Positions 60,506-64,000 of a stretch of DNA of 64,000 bases are shown in pieces. Each line of letters begins with the position of its first letter. Within the stretch, counting starts at the first letter, position 1. Origin of the DNA: Formicarius rufipectus (lineage: Eukaryota > Chordata > Aves > Passeriformes > Formicariidae); the NCBI GenBank assembly GCA_013399695.1, contig VXAU01006141.1, positions 569,990 to 633,989 on the forward strand, given 5' to 3'. The notes below the pieces were generated by a model, which saw only the letters and a list, made by a program, of their open reading frames with translations, made no database searches and was not told where the DNA came from. The translations under genes and the position numbers were made by a program.

Positions 60506-62689
60506 AAAGGAGTCTGGAACTCCTCTGCATCTGCACTTCATCAGATCAGAAAGCCGAAAGGGGAGACAGTGAGACATTTCTTCTGTTTGGGAAAATAAGC
60601 AAAATCTGTTTCTTCTAAAGATCCAAAGAAAGGTAAGGAAGCGATTGACAAATCCTCAGTATGGACAATTAATCTCTAGGTTATGAACACTGGGAAAAGA
60701 ATAAAACAGATTCTTGGGATTCAAATTTGCAACCCTTTCAACTAATAAAGTCCTTCATACCCTGATCTGTAATTTCTTTTAATATTTTCTCTTTCAAAAA
60801 CTGAAAACACAAAGATTTTGTGAAATATATTATATCAGTGTTTCTGCAAGGTGGAGAGTTTCCCAAATCCCTGAACTGGAATCTCTCACTAGACCTACCT
60901 CTGCTTTCAGACAGAGAACAAAGAGATTGGTAAAACACACAACTCCCCGGAGACAAACTCTGCTAAACATATGCAGCTCCACCCTGATTCTCGCTCTTTT
61001 CATCTGCTACTGTCCTATAAATACCCCAGTCGCCCACTCGGGGCAATAATTAGACAAACAAACATTAAAAAAAATCTGAAGGGTATGGACTTCACTAGCT
61101 GTGGTACATGAGTACAGCTCTGGCATCCATCATGTCTTCTCTGTGTTCAGACAGGAGATGCTTATCCAGAGGCACTATGCAAATTTAACCTAAGTTTGCA
61201 AGCAGCCTGGGGATGAAAATTTCTGTCAAATTCCTGTCTCTTCTGTCTCCAGCTCTTGTGCCCAACATGTTGTGCCCCTACTATTCTTTGTGTGCCAGTG
61301 TGTGCCTGAGTCTGTACTGTAAGAAGGGTAAATCTGCTCAGAAAGAGCATAATGCAAGTGGTATATTTTTGAATACATGACACCTAGAATTGTTATAATC
61401 CAAATCAAATTTTGTTGTCTTTCAGAAAAGTAATTTAAAATTATCTAGAAGTTATATTAGAGATCAATTTGTCTTTTCAATATATATATATATATTCATT
61501 ATTCTTAAATCTCTGGGAAAAGCTAATTTTTATATTGGCACTTTTTAAAAAGTGTGCCTAAAACTCGGTACCTTGAAATCATTTTTAGACACCCCAGTAT
61601 CAGATTGCTTCCTCAAAATACTAGTCCTCATAAAAGCCCTCAAGAATGCAAACTGAAACTACTTTACTTATGGGAACTTTGAAAATTGGGTTAATGGTTG
61701 GGTCTAATAATGATTTATATACAGGTGCATACTTTCAGTGTCATACAGATGATGAAGTTGGGAGGTTTAGTCAAAATCTTTGGCTTTAAATATCTCTTAG
61801 AGAATGTGGTAGAAAAAATAAGTAGGAATGGTCAGTCCTGTGTAACTCAACTGTACTTGTAACCATCTCTTACGTGACTGACAGAAATACACATATATCA
61901 TGCTTTTTACCAGGATATCCTGTTTCTGTAATGTGGAGAAACAGGTTTCTCCTGTTTTGTATGTTATCCAGTCCTTTATCCTTGAGCATAGCAGGCAATA
62001 CTCTATGGGAAGTAGGATATTAAGGAATTGGGTGTCCTCTGTGTTGTCTGCAAAGAAGTAATCACTCCTAGGCATGTTTATAAGATCAACACCCATCAGA
62101 TCACCTGGCCTGGAGATTGAACATAACATATTTGCTACAAGGAATGTAGGCAAATACAGATAAATATAAGTAGTTGGGCCAGTTTTTATTTTTGCAGCTG
62201 AACTTGCTGAAAGGCAAGTCAGATGTAAATAGTGATTAATATTAGCATTTTTGTGTGTCAGTGCTTTCCCCAAAACTATTAATTGCTGTCAAGTACTCAG
62301 TTGCATATTAAATGTGTTTTAAATATGCAGCAAACTAAAGTTGATGTATTTCAAATATGTTTTCCTTCAGCTGTTTAAACCAAATATATAAAGGTTAAAG
62401 TTGTTGGTTTGCCTTCTAATATCTCACTCCAGCTGATGAAAAATTAATCTTAACTAAGCAGTTTGAAAAGACTGTAGGCATTTTCCAAATACTTTCCATG
62501 GCTTGAGGAATTAAAAAAAAAAAAAAAAATTAAGCTTCTTTGTGTAAAAACCTCAATCTTTTCTTTCACTTATACTTCATATGTATCGGATTCTGTTACT
62601 AAGTTAAACTCTTTCTGATAGACTAACATCAGCAGTCCTGCATTTAGGCCTTATGGCTATTACACATAAACTTCTGGTTGACACATTAA
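60506..62689. other. Intergenic stretch between two CR1 pieces
   Basis: About 2.2 kb, AT-rich. It contains a TATAAATA sequence followed by an imperfect hairpin (61016-61043), a (TA)n run (about 61480-61495), a 158-codon minus-strand open frame (61797-62273) without recognisable features, and a 17-base A run (62513-62529). Confidence 0.65.
61480..61495 (+). repeat. (TA)n microsatellite, short
   Basis: A run of about eight TA units in caatatatatatatatattc. Confidence 0.85.
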
Positions 62690-62943
62690 CAGGCAATGGG
62701 CAGAAATTGATGTACAGGAAGTTCCACCTGAACATGAGGAAGAACTGCTTTACTCTATGAGTGACAGAGCACTGGAACAGGCTGCTCAGGGGGATTGTGG
62801 AGTCTCCCTCACTGGAGATATTCCAGATCTGTCTGGACTCAATCCTGTGCCATGTGCTCTGTGATGGCCCTGTTTGAGCAGGGAGGTTGGACCAGATGAC
62901 CTGCTGTGGTCCCTTCCAACCTCACTCATTCTGTGATTCTGAG
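62690..62943 (+). mobile_element. CR1 LINE 3' end (about 250 bp)
   Basis: Clear CR1 terminal segment: ggaagttccacctgaacatg, aggaagaactgctttactct, agagcactggaacaggctgc, gtggagtctccctcactgga, and ggttggaccagatgacctgc ending cattctgtgattctga. It is less diverged than the other copies and lies about 600 bases upstream of the B3GALNT2 CpG island. Confidence 0.94.
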
Positions 62944-63500
62944 AAGCCTTTGCTTATTTAACCACATCACTTTTCAGGTAGATTCACCCCGGGGCAGTCC
63001 AAGGAAACATTTCTCCTTGTTACATGTGTGCAGGGAGACCAGAGAAAAGTAACTCCTCGAGGTTCTAACAATGTTCTGCTCTCTTTCATCCGGAGGCATT
63101 TAAACCTTTCCAGTCAGGAGTGTTCTCAGATGGTGCTCGCTGTGGGTACCCAACTTCTGAGTGGTGGCTCTAGGTAAGACATGAAGCTGAGCTCGGATTA
63201 TTAACATATCAGAGAGTATTTTTGCCAGAACAAGAATTCTTGGCCACGCTCCAGCCGCAGTTAAGGACACTTTGATGGTCTAAAATCCTCCCTGGAATTT
63301 GAGTCTAAGAGCATGTTCCTTGCTCCAATAAAACACTCCAGAAACAGTTCGCAAGCACCCTAGCAGGTCTTTGCCAGGGCGAAGCGCTCCTTCCTCTACT
63401 TACTGGACTAGCCGCGGACAGTTGTGGGAACCTGTTTTGTTTCTGACACAACGACCTTTTCCTTTAACGAGCATTCGGCGGACTACCGAACACCGATTAA
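62944..63500. other. B3GALNT2 upstream region, nothing recognisable
   Basis: About 560 bases between the CR1 3' end and the CpG island, with GC content rising towards the island. No open frame or motif that I can defend. Confidence 0.6.
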
Positions 63501-63678
63501 CCTGGAAGGGCTAGCTCCGCCGGGGCCCCCGGAGCGCGGTCCGTGAGGGCGCGGAGCGACCCGTGAGGGGGCCGCGCCACCGACCCCGGCCCCTCCTTGC
63601 CCCGGCCTCTCGGCCCCGGCTCAGGCGCTCCCCCTCCCTGCAAGGCCCGCGGTGCCAGGCTCTCCCCGGCGCCCCGCG

Positions 63679-63697
63679 GCATTGTGGGGGCTGTAGT
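63679..63697 (-). promoter_or_regulatory. B3GALNT2: ZNF143/SBS-type promoter motif
   Basis: The + strand gcattgtgggggctgtagt is the reverse of ACTACAGCCCCCACAATGC, which fits the ZNF143 (Staf) binding element ACTACAATTCCCAGCATGC at its ACTACA core, CCC centre and ATGC end. It lies about 60-75 bases upstream of the coding start, a usual location for this element in CpG-island promoters. Confidence 0.65.
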
Positions 63698-63752
63698 CGG
63701 CCGCCACCGCCGCCCGCGCCGCCGCCGCCCGCCCGGGCCGGGGCGGGACTGC

Positions 63753-63753
63753 N
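63753..63753. other. Single N at the B3GALNT2 start (assembly gap)
   Basis: An ambiguous base within CpG-island sequence at the expected initiator region. It probably marks missing GC-rich sequence. Confidence 0.75.
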
Positions 63754-63834
63754 TGGTGCTGCTGTGCCCCTGTGCGCTCGGGGTCGTGCTGCACCTCTGG
63801 CTGCTGCTGAGCTGCCCCGGGAGCCACCCGGCAG
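63753..63834 (+). CDS. B3GALNT2: B3GALNT2, coding exon 1 (partial gene; start affected by N)
   Basis: B3GALNT2 is a type II Golgi/ER membrane enzyme that adds beta-1,3-N-acetylgalactosamine to GlcNAc during O-mannosyl glycosylation of alpha-dystroglycan. Mutations in people cause dystroglycanopathy. The frame reads VLLCPCALGVVLHLWLLLSC, then PGSHPA, ending at ggcag|gtaggg after one base of a codon. This hydrophobic run matches the known N-terminal signal anchor (LVLLCPCVLG...LHLWL as I recall it). The first codon is NTG and no in-frame ATG exists in the 70 bases upstream. Either N is A, or the true start lies in a collapsed gap. The catalytic domain exons lie beyond the window. The gene order GNG4-B3GALNT2 supports the call. 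Confidence 0.85.
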
Positions 63835-64000
63835 GTAGGGGAGAGGGGCGGGGGATGCCCGGGGCACGCCGGAGGGGGCAGCGCTCCCGCACCCTCCCCA
63901 GGAGCCTGGCGGGGAGAGGTCGGGGCCGGGCGCGGGGGGGAGGGATGCTGCGGCCGGGGCATCGCTCTGGGAGCAGCACCCGAAGTGCCTGCGGGGGCTC
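63835..64000 (+). other. B3GALNT2: Start of B3GALNT2 intron 1
   Basis: Begins with the donor gtaggg and continues GC-rich to the window edge. No other feature seen. Confidence 0.7.

Larger units (their letters stand above)
63500..64000 (+). promoter_or_regulatory. B3GALNT2: CpG island with B3GALNT2 promoter
   Basis: Very GC-rich, CpG-dense sequence to the window edge. It carries a ZNF143-type motif (63679-63697) and a GC box ggggcggg (63740-63747) just before the first coding exon. Long open frames on both strands here are products of the GC content. Confidence 0.85.

Noticed and set aside
63497..63979. 160-aa and 113-aa minus-strand frames near the right edge
   Set aside because: GC-rich artefacts over the B3GALNT2 promoter. 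The + strand exon is supported by homology and a splice donor.
1..64000. CRISPR arrays, operons, bacterial-type elements, tRNA or rRNA genes
   Set aside because: None seen; the sequence is vertebrate nuclear DNA with spliced genes.

Overview
This is a vertebrate nuclear window, most likely from a bird. It carries spliced genes with compact introns. Its only recognisable transposable elements are CR1 LINE fragments, whose 3' ends finish in the short ATTCTGTGA-type tail typical of avian CR1. No mammalian SINEs were seen. Four isolated single Ns, two at the end of T runs and two at the edge of GC-rich promoter sequence, look like collapsed short-read assembly gaps.

Three protein genes lie on the + strand in tandem. 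Positions 1 to about 34,830 hold the 3' part of LYST (lysosomal trafficking regulator). I could delimit 32 coding exons by GT-AG borders. Their reading phases fit together without a break for 5,294 coding bases, about 1,763 residues. They cover the end of the helical/armadillo-like region, the PH-like domain, the BEACH domain, the C-terminal WD40 repeats, the stop codon at 32847-32849 and a roughly 2 kb 3' UTR with AATAAA at 34809. The 5' half of the gene lies before the window.

About 3 kb downstream is GNG4, a heterotrimeric G-protein gamma subunit. It has a CpG-island promoter and a probable noncoding first exon near 37.76-37.81 kb, then two coding exons (44681-44776 and 51602-51730) that encode a 74-residue protein ending in the CAAX box CTIL. 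At the right edge is a second CpG island with coding exon 1 of B3GALNT2 (the dystroglycan-modifying beta-1,3-N-acetylgalactosaminyltransferase). It is recognised by its signal-anchor sequence, with an N where the start is expected. The order LYST-GNG4-B3GALNT2, all on one strand, matches the mammalian arrangement as I recall it.

The remaining sequence is introns and intergenic DNA. It contains six sense-oriented CR1 pieces (1.83, 2.47, 37.03, 40.51, 59.99 and 62.69 kb), a 170-bp tandem duplication at 41.27-41.60 kb, a 23-bp duplication at 57.26 kb and a few low-complexity tracts. The three genes have separate jobs (lysosome-related organelle traffic, G-protein signalling, glycosylation) and show no sign of working as a unit. 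I found no convincing undescribed system. The points most worth checking are the promoter gaps, a CR1 abutting the GNG4 island, a ZNF143-type motif at B3GALNT2, and the unusual GNG4 N-terminus.
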